From positions 1 to 21,456 of the forward strand of contig CAZWDR010000046.1 in the NCBI GenBank assembly GCA_964632365.1: a stretch of 21,456 bases of DNA, read 5' to 3'. The stretch's first letter is position 1; each line of letters starts with the position of its first letter. Below are positions 12,745-21,456 of the stretch, piece by piece. The translations under genes were made by a program, and so were the position numbers. This stretch comes from ZC4RG30 sp964632365. Its GTDB lineage: Bacteria > Pseudomonadota > Gammaproteobacteria > Steroidobacterales > Steroidobacteraceae. The notes beneath the pieces were generated by a model. That model was not told the origin of the DNA. It saw nothing but the letters and a program-made list of their open reading frames with translations, and searched no databases.

Positions 12745-13653
12745 TCAGCCGGCCTTGTTGCGCGACAGGATCAGCACACCAGCCAGCACCATGGCGGCGC
12801 CGACCCACCCCGTCGCCGACATCGCCTCGCCCAGCAGCAGCCACGCCATCGCGATGGTGGCCACCGGACCCACCATCGCCACCATCGCCGTGCGCCCTGC
12901 GCCGATGCGTTCGATGGCCAGCATCGTCGCGAAGGCCGGCAGCACCGTGCAGAAGAAGCCATTGATGGCCGACAGGCCAAGGACCGGCGCCGGCTGCGCA
13001 AAGGCGGACAGCGGATTTTGCAGCACGAAGTGCAGCAGCACCGCTGCGGTGGACACGAGGATCGCGTAGGCAGAGAGTCGGATCGCGCCCACCTGGTGCA
13101 CCAGTTCGCCCGCCATCACCAGGTACACCGCATACGTGAGCGCGCTGCCGAAGACCAGCGCAGCCCCCAGCGGCACATTGCCACCACCCAGGCGCAGGTC
13201 GTGCCAGAACGCGACGAAAATCCCGGCATAGGCCACCGCCAGTGCCGTGCCATCGATGCGCGTGAACCGTCGGCGCAGGAACACCACGGAGAGCAGCACC
13301 ACGATGGTGGGGTACAGGTACAGGATCAGGCGCTCGAGGCCCGCGCTGACATGCTGCAGCCCGAGGAAGTCGAAGTAGCTGGCGGCGTAATAACCCACCA
13401 CGCCAAGGAACACGATGCGCAGGTGCTGGCGCACGGTCAGCGGCGCCCGTCCGCGGCTCGACCAGGCCAGCGCCACCGCGAAGAATGGCGCGGCGAACAG
13501 CATGCGCAGCGCCAGCAGCGTCACCGCATCGACCCCGTGCCGGTACGCAAGCTTGATGACGACGGCCTTGGCGGAGAACAGGACGCTGCCGACGACGGCG
13601 AACGCGATGCCGGCGAGCAATGTGGCGCGCGGCGGAAGGGTCTGGTTGGGCAC
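12745..13653 (-). CDS. DMT-family transporter with two EamA domains
   Basis: Inner-membrane transporter of 302 residues with ten predicted helices in two EamA repeats (about 12-145 and 155-297), the layout of drug/metabolite transporters exporting amino acids or metabolites. Each half contains the family-like glutamate/glycine-rich helix ends, for example YLYPTIVVLLSVVFLRR in repeat one and VGPVATIAMAWLLLGEAM in repeat two. The start is GTG, with TAGAAT six bases upstream and no Shine-Dalgarno sequence, so it is probably leaderless. It converges on the winged-helix regulator with only 12 bp between stops. The substrate is unknown. Confidence 0.92.
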   Translation of the reverse strand: MPNQTLPPRATLLAGIAFAVVGSVLFSAKAVVIKLAYRHGVDAVTLLALRMLFAAPFFAVALAWSSRGRAPLTVRQHLRIVFLGVVGYYAASYFDFLGLQHVSAGLERLILYLYPTIVVLLSVVFLRRRFTRIDGTALAVAYAGIFVAFWHDLRLGGGNVPLGAALVFGSALTYAVYLVMAGELVHQVGAIRLSAYAILVSTAAVLLHFVLQNPLSAFAQPAPVLGLSAINGFFCTVLPAFATMLAIERIGAGRTAMVAMVGPVATIAMAWLLLGEAMSATGWVGAAMVLAGVLILSRNKAG

Positions 13654-13665
13654 CCGCGGATTCTA
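13654..13665 (-). promoter_or_regulatory. -10 box for a leaderless DMT-transporter transcript
   Basis: On the minus strand TAGAAT (13665-13660) is followed by CCGCGG and then the GTG start codon at 13653. This is the same hexamer and the same six-base spacing as at 9321, again without a Shine-Dalgarno sequence. Confidence 0.55.
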
Positions 13666-13669
13666 GCGG

Positions 13670-13734
13670 TCGCCAACTGGCGAGCCCATCGCCTGCACCG
13701 CCGCGCGGCATGCGCGGCAGCAGCCCCAGGCGAT
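13670..13734. repeat. Inverted repeats between the DMT transporter and HupE-like genes
   Basis: Three inverted repeats fill the 128 bp divergent spacer. One is TCGCCA-AC-TGGCGA (13670-13683), close to the DMT transporter's -10 box and so a possible operator. The other two are nested: outer arms ATCGCCTG (13688-13695) and CAGGCGAT (13727-13734) enclose GCCGCGC (13700-13706) and GCGCGGC (13712-13718). The nested pair could fold into one 47-base stem. No T-run follows, so it is not a standard terminator. Confidence 0.6.
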
Positions 13735-13781
13735 CAAGACGATGCAACACACCCCACAGCCGGCGTGGCATCCTCGCGGTC

Positions 13782-14474
13782 ATGGGAGTGCGCCAGATCA
13801 CTGTTGCTGCGCTGCTGCTGCCGGCGCTGGCCCTGCTGCCACTGGTCGCCGCTGCACATGGCGTGTCGGGCCACGATGCCGGGTTCGTGATGAGTGCGCG
13901 CGGTGCACACCCGGGCGCCTTCGCCTATCTGGGCGCCAAGCACATGGTGACCGGTTACGATCACCTCGCCTTCCTCGCCGGCGTGATCTTCCTGCTGCGA
14001 CGTGTGCGCGATGTGGCGATCTATGCCACGCTGTTCGCGGCGGGTCATACGCTCACGCTGCTCGGTGCCGTGCTGGCCGGCTGGCAAGCCGATGCGCACC
14101 TGGTCGATGCGATCATCGGGTTGTCGGTGGTCTACAAGGGATACGAGAACATCGGCGGCCTGCGCGGCACGGCACTGCGGCCGGATCCACGCGCCGCGGT
14201 GTTCGCCTTCGGCCTGGTGCATGGCCTGGGGCTGGCGACGAAGGTGCAGCAGCTGCGCCCGTCGCCGGACGGGCTCGTCGCCAACCTGGTCGCGTTCAAT
14301 GTGGGCGTGGAACTGGGCCAGCTCGCCGCGTTGTGCGTGATGGTGCTGCTGTTCTCGCTGTGGCGGGCGTCGCCGCGCTTCGACGCCGCCACCGTGCCGG
14401 CCAACGCCGCGTTGATGGCGGCCGGGTTCCTGTTGTTCGGTTACCAGATGGCGGGATTCCTGCTCGCCACATGA
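13782..14474 (+). CDS. HupE/UreJ-like membrane protein
   Basis: Integral membrane protein of 230 residues with a cleavable signal peptide (1-25, ending VAAAHG) and about six helices. HMVTGYDHLAFL (54-65) and GLVHGLGLA (144-152), with His54, His61, His89 and His147, and FNVGVELGQ (172-180) with Glu178 are typical of the HupE/UreJ_2 family. HupE proteins are linked to nickel entry, but many family members lie far from any hydrogenase or urease, as here, and the metal or other substrate is unknown. I chose the ATG at 13782 because it begins the signal peptide; the frame is open upstream. It is followed after nine bases by the anchored protein gene. Confidence 0.85.
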   Translation: MGVRQITVAALLLPALALLPLVAAAHGVSGHDAGFVMSARGAHPGAFAYLGAKHMVTGYDHLAFLAGVIFLLRRVRDVAIYATLFAAGHTLTLLGAVLAGWQADAHLVDAIIGLSVVYKGYENIGGLRGTALRPDPRAAVFAFGLVHGLGLATKVQQLRPSPDGLVANLVAFNVGVELGQLAALCVMVLLFSLWRASPRFDAATVPANAALMAAGFLLFGYQMAGFLLAT

Positions 14475-14483
14475 GGAGAAGGC
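14474..14483 (+). promoter_or_regulatory. Strong ribosome binding site of the anchored-protein gene
   Basis: AGGAGAAGGC fills the whole gap between the HupE-like stop and the next ATG. It is the best Shine-Dalgarno match in the window and suggests that the downstream protein is made in equal or greater amount than the HupE-like protein. Confidence 0.75.
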
Positions 14484-15133
14484 ATGAAATCAGAGACTGA
14501 CCGCGCGTCGCGCCGTTCCACGATCAAATGGCTCGTCGCCGCAGCCGCGGTTGCCGTGGTGCTGTTGTTCGTCGTGGTGCTGCCCGCGGAGTACGGCTAT
14601 GACCCGACGCGCATCGGACGGGCACTGGGCCTGACACAGATCGACGCAGCAGGACAGTCCGCCGACCACGACCTCGATACGGTGATCGACGACCTGCTCA
14701 GCGCGAACGACGACATCGCCGTCCCTGCGGCATCCGACCCGATGACTCCGATCCCGCTGCCGAATCCGGCCATCAGCCAGATCGAGGAGCAGGCGCCGAA
14801 GACCGAGACGATGCGGGTGCGCCTGGATTTCGACGGTCGCACCGAGGTCAAGGCCGTGATGCAGAAGAACAAGGCCATCGTCTATACCTGGAAAGTCGAG
14901 GGTGGTGAGGTCTATGTGGATTTCCACGGTCACGACCCGGCCAAGGGCAAGGACTTCTGGGTGCGGTACGAGGAGGCCGGACAGGAGCAGGGCATCACCG
15001 GACGCAGCGGCTCGCTGGTGGCGCCCTTCCAGGGCGAGCATGGCTGGTACTGGCTCAACACCAGCCAGGAGCCGGTCACCGTCGAACTCACCGTGACCGG
15101 ATACTTCGACCGGCTGGTGGATTACGCGCTGAA

Positions 15134-15137
<4 letters not shown>
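14484..15137 (+). CDS. Single-span membrane-anchored periplasmic protein
   Basis: Protein of 217 residues with a short basic N-terminus, one transmembrane helix (about 15-34) and a periplasmic domain. The linker to about residue 105 is acidic and Pro-rich. The C-terminal part (108-217) is beta-rich, with VYVDFHGHDP and WYWLNTSQEPVTVELTVTGYF as the most distinctive stretches. I know this type only as a transmembrane anchor protein found next to HupE/UreJ-like genes; its role is not established. GAGGAGAAGG gives it a very strong ribosome site, between the HupE-like stop and its ATG. Its stop overlaps the glpK start as ATGA. Confidence 0.82.
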
Positions 15138-16600
<1,463 letters not shown>

Positions 16601-16603
16601 GGC

Positions 16604-16729
16604 CTACTGCAGCGTGACGTGCAGCGTCAGCATCATCGCGCGATGGCGGAAGGCCGGCATGTCGAGCGAGGGCTTGCCTTCATGGTTCGCCGCTTCGACG
16701 GTCAGCCGCACACCCAGCGTGGCTGGCAT
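16604..16729 (-). CDS. Doubtful 41-aa reading frame, possibly a gene remnant
   Basis: The 160 bp between glpK and nasA hold a minus-strand frame from ATG 16729 to a TAG stop. Its product (MPATLGVRLTVEAANHEGK, then DMPAFRHRAMMLTLHVTLQ) alternates hydrophobic and polar residues like beta strands at the end of a larger protein. The frame continues upstream into nasA but overlaps it out of phase, so a longer gene is not credible. It may be the tail of a deleted gene or chance. No strong ribosome site is present. Otherwise this stretch shows no terminator with a T-run. Confidence 0.2.
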   Translation of the reverse strand: MPATLGVRLTVEAANHEGKPSLDMPAFRHRAMMLTLHVTLQ

Positions 16730-16760
16730 GCGGCCTGTGAAGGCCCCCCAGCGGGCTGCT

Positions 16761-19448
16761 TCAGACCGCCTGAAGTCCCGGGATCTCGGCCGACATCCCT
16801 GCAACCGGCGTGGCGTCAGCGTGGCCCGCAATGAGGCGCGCGATCTCGGGCCGGCAGGATCCGCAGTTCGTGCCGGCGCGCAGCCGCAGCCCCACGGCAT
16901 CCAGCGAATCGCAGCCGTCGCGGATCACCGCCGTGATGGTGTTCGCGCCGACGCCGAAACAGGCGCATACGGTGGGGCCCGGATCGGGTGCGTCGCTGCG
17001 CCGGCCGGTGAGCAGGCTGCGCCGATCGATGGCGTCGAGCCGCGTGGCGCCGAACAGCGAGGCCAGCCATGCACGCGGTGGCAGCCGGCCCTGCGGGCTG
17101 ACCATCAGGCAGGCCAGCATGCGCCCGTCGCGCACCACGGCGGCGCGATAGCTTCCTGCGCCGGCATCCTCGAACTCGATCCATTCGGCGTCGGCGGCTT
17201 CGGGCAGCGCTTCGCGGAGCCATGCGGCATCCGGCGGTGCGCCCTCGCCCGCGAACTCCATGCGGATGACATCAGTGCCTGAAGAGACGGCCCACCAGCT
17301 TGCCTGCTGCATCGGCACGCGCGCGCGCGTCAGCAGGAAGCCGCTCCACGCCACCGGCACCTTCTCAAGACGCACCGGCGTGTGCTTGAACTCCGGCTCC
17401 CCGGACAGTGCATCGACGACCGGGTTCACCGCGGCGCCCACGCGGCCGCGGCGCGCGAACTGCGCACTCCAGTGGATGGGCATGAAGGCCATGCCGGGTG
17501 GCAGGTCACCGCTGCAGCGGGCCCGCGCCATCGCGCTGCCCCAGCGGGACACCACGCGCACCAGTTCCCCGGGACGGGCGCCCAGCGCGGCCAGGTCCTG
17601 GGCGTGCACGTCGAGATAGGGTTCGGGCTCGTGCGCATTCAGCTGCGGGGCGCGCGCCGTGCGCGTCATCGTGTGCCACTGGTCGCGGATGCGGCCGGTG
17701 TTGAGGATCAGCGGATACTCGGCCGATGGCGCATGCCGCGGCGGGCGCGCGGCCACCGCGATGAAGCGCGCGCGGCCGTCCGCGGTGGGGAAGCGGCCAT
17801 CGGCGAACGGGCGGCGCGCCGGCCCCGTCGGCCACTGCGTCACCGGCATCGCGTCGTACTCGCGGCCGTCGAGGCCTGCAAGGCCGGTGAGGTCCAGCTG
17901 CAGCCCGAAACTGCGTGACACCGCGGTCAGGCGCGCATGCTCCGCGAAGATCGCGGCCGGGCCGTCGTAGGCGAAGGCCTGCGCATGACCCATGCGCCGT
18001 GCCACCTGCGCGATGATCCACCAGTCCGGCCGGGCGCCGCCGGGCAACGGCAGGAACGGGCGCTGGCGCGAGACGTGCCGGTCGGAGTTCGTGACGGTGC
18101 CATCCTTCTCGCCCCAGGCCGCGGCCGGCAGGCGGATGTGCGCAAGGGGCAGCGTGTCGTTGGCGGCGACGCAATCCGACACGATCACCAGCGGGCAACG
18201 CCCGAGCGCGCGGCGCACCAGGTCCGCATCGGGCAGGCTGACCACCGGGTTGGTCGCGATGATCCACACCGCCTTGATGCGCCCGGCATCGATGGCCTCG
18301 AACAGTTCGACGGCCTTCAGTCCCGGGCGGTCGGCGATGCGCGGGGATCCCCAGAAATCCTGCACGGCCGCGCGATGCTCGGCATTGTTCAGCGCCAGGT
18401 GCGCGGCCAGCTGCGTGGCCAGCCCGCCCACTTCCCGCCCGCCCATTGCATTGGGCTGGCCGGTGATCGAGAACGGTCCCATGCCGGTACGACCGATGCG
18501 GCCGGTGAACAGGTGGCAGTTGATGATGCTGTTGACCTTGTCGGTGCCCGCGGAGGACTGGTTCACCCCCTGCGAGAACAGCGTGACCACCCGCTCGTTC
18601 GCGGCGAACAGCGTGAAGAAGCGCTCCACCTGCGCCGCATCGAGGCCGCAGATCTGCGCGGTGGCCGCGATGTCGCTGCAGGCCACGCGCGCGGCATCCA
18701 GCGCCGCCTCCACATCGTTGGTGTGCGCAGCCACGAAGGGTGCATCCACATGTCCCTGGTCCGCCAGCCAGCACAGCAGCCCGTTGAACAGCATGACATC
18801 GGTGCCGCTGCGCAGCGGCAGGTGCAGGTCCGCGCCGTCACAGCTGGCCGTGCGACGCGGGTCGACCACCACCACCTTCAGGGTCGGCCGCGCGGCGCGC
18901 GCGGCATTCAGCCGCTGCATCAGCACCGGGTGGCACCAGGCGAGGTTCGAACCCACCAGCACCACCAGGTCGGCCTGCTCCACGTCGGTGTAGTCCACCG
19001 GGACGAGGTCTTCGCCAAAGGCGCGCACATGCCCGGCCACCGCGGAGGCCATGCACAGCCGCGAGTTGGTGTCGATGTTCGCGGTGCCCAGATAGCCCTT
19101 GGTGAACTTGTTGGCGACGTAGTAGTCCTCGGTCAGCAGCTGGCCGGACACGTACAGCGCCACCGAGTCAGGACCATGCTGCGCGATGGTGTCGCGCAGG
19201 CGCGTCGCCACGGTGTCCAGCGCGGTGTCCCAGCTCACCGCGGCGCCGTCCACCTCCGGTTCGAGCAGCCGGTCCGCGAGGCCCAGGGTCGCGCCCAGCG
19301 CCGCGCCCTTCGAGCACAGGCGACCACGGTTGGCCGGATGCTGCGGGTCGCCGCGCAGACTGATCGTGCCCTGCGCGTCGCGTTCGGCCAGCACGCCGCA
19401 GCCCACGCCGCAGTACGGACAGGTCGTGCGTGTCACCGCCGCGCTCAT
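16761..19448 (-). CDS. nasA: Assimilatory nitrate reductase, molybdenum catalytic subunit
   Basis: Cytoplasmic molybdenum-bisMGD enzyme (895 residues) that reduces nitrate to nitrite for nitrogen assimilation. The N-terminal [4Fe-4S] ligands are Cys10, Cys13, Cys17 and Cys45 (CPYCGVGC and RLCSKG). The presumed Mo-ligand Cys132 lies in NSRLCMASAV. QPNAMGGREVGG and a C-terminal molydopterin-dinucleotide domain follow. After about residue 820 comes a BFD-like [2Fe-2S] domain with Cys828, 830, 862 and 865, as in Klebsiella NasA. There is no Tat signal, which separates it from periplasmic NapA. The ATG at 19448 overlaps the stop of the NirD fusion gene (ATGA) and has GGGGAG five bases upstream. 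It is last in the nir-nas operon. Confidence 0.95.
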   Translation of the reverse strand: MSAAVTRTTCPYCGVGCGVLAERDAQGTISLRGDPQHPANRGRLCSKGAALGATLGLADRLLEPEVDGAAVSWDTALDTVATRLRDTIAQHGPDSVALYVSGQLLTEDYYVANKFTKGYLGTANIDTNSRLCMASAVAGHVRAFGEDLVPVDYTDVEQADLVVLVGSNLAWCHPVLMQRLNAARAARPTLKVVVVDPRRTASCDGADLHLPLRSGTDVMLFNGLLCWLADQGHVDAPFVAAHTNDVEAALDAARVACSDIAATAQICGLDAAQVERFFTLFAANERVVTLFSQGVNQSSAGTDKVNSIINCHLFTGRIGRTGMGPFSITGQPNAMGGREVGGLATQLAAHLALNNAEHRAAVQDFWGSPRIADRPGLKAVELFEAIDAGRIKAVWIIATNPVVSLPDADLVRRALGRCPLVIVSDCVAANDTLPLAHIRLPAAAWGEKDGTVTNSDRHVSRQRPFLPLPGGARPDWWIIAQVARRMGHAQAFAYDGPAAIFAEHARLTAVSRSFGLQLDLTGLAGLDGREYDAMPVTQWPTGPARRPFADGRFPTADGRARFIAVAARPPRHAPSAEYPLILNTGRIRDQWHTMTRTARAPQLNAHEPEPYLDVHAQDLAALGARPGELVRVVSRWGSAMARARCSGDLPPGMAFMPIHWSAQFARRGRVGAAVNPVVDALSGEPEFKHTPVRLEKVPVAWSGFLLTRARVPMQQASWWAVSSGTDVIRMEFAGEGAPPDAAWLREALPEAADAEWIEFEDAGAGSYRAAVVRDGRMLACLMVSPQGRLPPRAWLASLFGATRLDAIDRRSLLTGRRSDAPDPGPTVCACFGVGANTITAVIRDGCDSLDAVGLRLRAGTNCGSCRPEIARLIAGHADATPVAGMSAEIPGLQAV

Positions 19449-20995
19449 GCGGACTCCCCGAGCAGCAGCGTCTCGCGCAGCTGCGAGACATCGCGCTGCG
19501 ACTGGATCAGCTCGGCCACCTGCGCGGCCGCGCGCGTGTCGCCATACAGCACCGCGGCCAGCAGGCGGTTGTCGCGCAGCCAGAGCCGCTTGTAGATGCC
19601 CGCTGCGCGGTCGGCGTAGCGGATGGATTCGGCATCGCGCAGCTGCGAGAGGTCGCCGGCGGAGAAGACATCGATGCCGCTGACCTTCAGCTGCGAGGAC
19701 GGCTGCGAGCCGCGGTAGCGGGTGACGCCGCGCTCGGCCAGGTGCGCCGCGCAGACCCGCGCCTGTTCCCACAGCGGTGCCACGAGTCCATAGGTGTTGC
19801 CCCGGTGCTGCACGCACTCGCCGACCGCATAGATCGATGGGTCATAGGTCTGCAGGGTGTCATCGACGAGGATGCCCCGGTCGCAGTGCAGGCCGCAATC
19901 TCGCGCGAGGTCCGTGCGCGGGGTGATGCCGGCGGCCACGACCACCAGGTCGGCGGCAAGCAGCCGGCCGTCCTCCATGCGCACCTGCGCAACGCGCCCC
20001 GCGCCTTCCAGTGCGGCCGTGCGTGCCGCCATGCAGAAGTGGATGCCGCGCGCCTCCATTGCGCTGCGCAGCAGCGCCGCGGCTTCGGCGTCGAGCTGCT
20101 TGTCCATCACGCGGTCGCGGATGTGCACCACGGTCACGTCGAGGCCCTGCTTCGCCAGTCCACTGGCGGCCTCCAGGCCCAGCAGGCCGGCGCCGATGAC
20201 CACCGCTCGCCGCGCCTGGGTGGCCTGTTCCAGCATGCCATCGACATCGTCGATGCTGCGGAAGTGGAACACGCCGGCCAGGTCATTGCCGGGCACCCTC
20301 AGCCGCACCGGGTCGGAGCCGGTGGCCAGCAGCAGGCGATCGTAGCCGGCGACGACGCCGGCGGCGGAGATCACGCGCTTGCTGCGCCGGTCGATGCTGA
20401 CCACCGGATCCCCGGCATGCAGCGCGATGCCCTGCTCGCGGTACCACTCCAGCGGATGCAGCATCAGCTGTTCGCGCGCCGTCTCGCCCGCCAGCAGCGG
20501 CGACAGCAGGATGCGGTTGTAATTGCCGCGCGGCTCGGCGCCGAAGACGGTGATCTGGTAGTCCTCGCCGGCCAGCTTCAGCAGTTCCTCGACGGTGCGC
20601 ATCGCCGCCATGCCGTTGCCCACCACCACCAGCCGCCGCCGGCCGCGCGCGCTCATCGGTGCCTGCAGCGGCGACTCGACCCAGATGCGGCCATCGAGCA
20701 CGCCGCAGGGCCAGGTGCGCAGCGACACGGCCTCATCTTCCAGGCAGCGACCGGTGCGCAGGTTGAAGTGCTGCTTGTAGACCGGCGAGGCCACCACCAG
20801 CTGGCCGGACAGATCGCCGATCAGCCCGCGGGCGATGACGTTCGCGCCGCTGAACGGGTCGCGGTTCTCCAGCGCGAAGACCTCGTCTCCCACGCGCAGC
20901 AATGCGACCTGCTCGCCATCCACCAGCGCGCAGACGCCTGCGCCGTCGAGGATGTCCTGCAGTGCGCAGACGAAATGCCGCTTGCCGGCGCTCAT
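19445..20995 (-). CDS. nirD: NirD fused to a NirB/NasC-like FAD-NAD(P)H oxidoreductase
   Basis: A 516-residue fusion. Residues 1-112 match the nitrite reductase small subunit NirD along its full length (GVCALVDGEQVALLR, NRDPFSGANVIARGLIGD, SPVYKQHFNL), a Rieske-like fold that, as in E. coli NirD, lacks the Rieske cluster ligands. From residue 121 the protein is a pyridine nucleotide-disulfide oxidoreductase like the N-terminal half of NirB: FAD fold VVVGNGMAA (123-131), LLATGSDP (222-229), NAD(P) fold VVIGAGLLGLEAA (265-277) and YAVGEC (389-394). It stops where NirB would continue into its BFD and siroheme domains. By role the FAD half is probably NasC, feeding electrons to NasA. There is no stop between the parts; Met114 could be an internal start. 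Both gene ends are ATGA overlaps. Confidence 0.9.
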   Translation of the reverse strand: MSAGKRHFVCALQDILDGAGVCALVDGEQVALLRVGDEVFALENRDPFSGANVIARGLIGDLSGQLVVASPVYKQHFNLRTGRCLEDEAVSLRTWPCGVLDGRIWVESPLQAPMSARGRRRLVVVGNGMAAMRTVEELLKLAGEDYQITVFGAEPRGNYNRILLSPLLAGETAREQLMLHPLEWYREQGIALHAGDPVVSIDRRSKRVISAAGVVAGYDRLLLATGSDPVRLRVPGNDLAGVFHFRSIDDVDGMLEQATQARRAVVIGAGLLGLEAASGLAKQGLDVTVVHIRDRVMDKQLDAEAAALLRSAMEARGIHFCMAARTAALEGAGRVAQVRMEDGRLLAADLVVVAAGITPRTDLARDCGLHCDRGILVDDTLQTYDPSIYAVGECVQHRGNTYGLVAPLWEQARVCAAHLAERGVTRYRGSQPSSQLKVSGIDVFSAGDLSQLRDAESIRYADRAAGIYKRLWLRDNRLLAAVLYGDTRAAAQVAELIQSQRDVSQLRETLLLGESA

Positions 20996-21456
20996 GCGCT
21001 CACCGTGTCGCGCTGGCGTTCGGCCTTCGTGGCGGGACGGCGCTGCCCGCGCTCATCGACCAGCACGATGTCCGGATCCAGGTGGTCGCTGTTGACGAAG
21101 TGGCGGAACCGGCGGCGCACGGCGGGGTCCTCCACGGCCTTCTTCCATTCGCATTCATAGGTGCCGATCACCTGCTGCATGCCGGCCTCGAGTTCCGCGG
21201 CGAGGCCCAGGCTGTCTTCGCACACCACCGCCTTCAGGTAGTCCAGTCCACCCTCGAGATTCTCCAGCCACACCGAGGTGCGCTGCAGGCGGTCGGCCGT
21301 GCGCACGTAGAACATCAGGAAGCGGTCCACGTAGCGGACCAGCGTGGCCGCATCGAGGTCCGATGCCAGCAGGTCCGCATGGCGCGGCTTCATGCCGCCA
21401 TTGCCGCAGACGTAGAGGTTCCAGCCCTTCTCGGTGGCGATGACGCCCACGTCCTT
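20992..21456 (-). CDS. nirB: Nitrite reductase large subunit NirB (C-terminal part, 5' end outside window)
   Basis: The last 154 residues of NADH-dependent assimilatory nitrite reductase, which reduces nitrite to ammonium at a siroheme. KDVGVIATEKGWNLYVCGNG and KPRHADLLA, then DRFLMFYVRTADRLQRTS and EGGLDYLK match the end of NirB closely. The siroheme/[4Fe-4S] cysteine motifs and any FAD domains lie beyond the window edge. The stop overlaps the start of the NirD fusion gene as ATGA. It is the most upstream visible gene of the nitrate/nitrite operon; its promoter is not in the window. Confidence 0.95.
   Translation of the reverse strand, partial: KDVGVIATEKGWNLYVCGNGGMKPRHADLLASDLDAATLVRYVDRFLMFYVRTADRLQRTSVWLENLEGGLDYLKAVVCEDSLGLAAELEAGMQQVIGTYECEWKKAVEDPAVRRRFRHFVNSDHLDPDIVLVDERGQRRPATKAERQRDTVSA

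Noticed and set aside
12733..12753. GCCGGC...GCCGGC as a terminator between convergent genes
   Set aside because: GCCGGC is self-complementary and common in this GC-rich DNA; the stem is only 6 bp, it overlaps the DMT-transporter stop and lacks a T-run.
16634..16645. 12-bp palindrome CATCGCGCGATG after glpK
   Set aside because: Short, GC-rich and not placed at a promoter; expected by chance at this composition and without a T-run for termination.
20654..20656. Met114 of the NirD fusion as the start of a separate FAD oxidoreductase gene
   Set aside because: The frame is continuous with NirD, and the upstream AGG is a weak ribosome site. I kept one fused gene but list the alternative in the findings.

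Overview
This 21.5 kb window is GC-rich bacterial chromosome, densely coding, with many 1-11 bp gene overlaps. The gene set (sthA, def, glpK, bactofilin, YadG/YadH-type ABC exporter, nirB-nirD-nasA) points to Gammaproteobacteria. High GC and recurrent TAGAAT-N6-start promoters suggest the Lysobacterales (Xanthomonadales) or relatives; this placement is inference. A run of exactly 100 N (4739-4838) marks a scaffold join inside a gene, so the source is a draft genome or metagenome bin. I see no tRNA, rRNA, CRISPR array, insertion sequence or prophage.

Left part (1-2648, minus strand): the end-truncated soluble transhydrogenase gene sthA, peptide deformylase def, then a glycine-rich RRM RNA-binding protein with its own strong terminator and a roughly 250 bp upstream region. 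From 8252 down to 2649 lies a compact seven-gene minus-strand operon: a Tat-exported [2Fe-2S] subunit, a molybdopterin subunit and a FAD subunit of a xanthine dehydrogenase-family enzyme; a previously easy-to-miss 57-residue single-span membrane protein; a four-helix di-heme cytochrome b; an unknown 131-residue protein; and a serine carboxylesterase. Together the first five look like a periplasmic molybdenum hydroxylase that passes electrons into the membrane.

Middle part (8398-12732, plus strand): a bactofilin coupled to a zinc-ribbon protein, then an ABC-2 exporter (ATPase plus permease) translationally coupled to a cytoplasmic winged-helix/TPR regulator. A DMT-family transporter (minus) converges on it. 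Divergent from the transporter is a plus-strand run of a HupE/UreJ-like membrane protein, a single-span anchored protein and glycerol kinase (13782-16600).

Right part (21456-16761, minus strand): assimilatory nitrate/nitrite reduction. The end of nirB is followed, through ATGA overlaps, by an unusual fusion of NirD to a NirB/NasC-like FAD-NAD(P)H oxidoreductase, and by the molybdenum nitrate reductase nasA carrying a C-terminal BFD-like [2Fe-2S] domain. The two most interesting items are the Tat-exported molybdenum hydroxylase with its private membrane module and the NirD-FAD reductase fusion.
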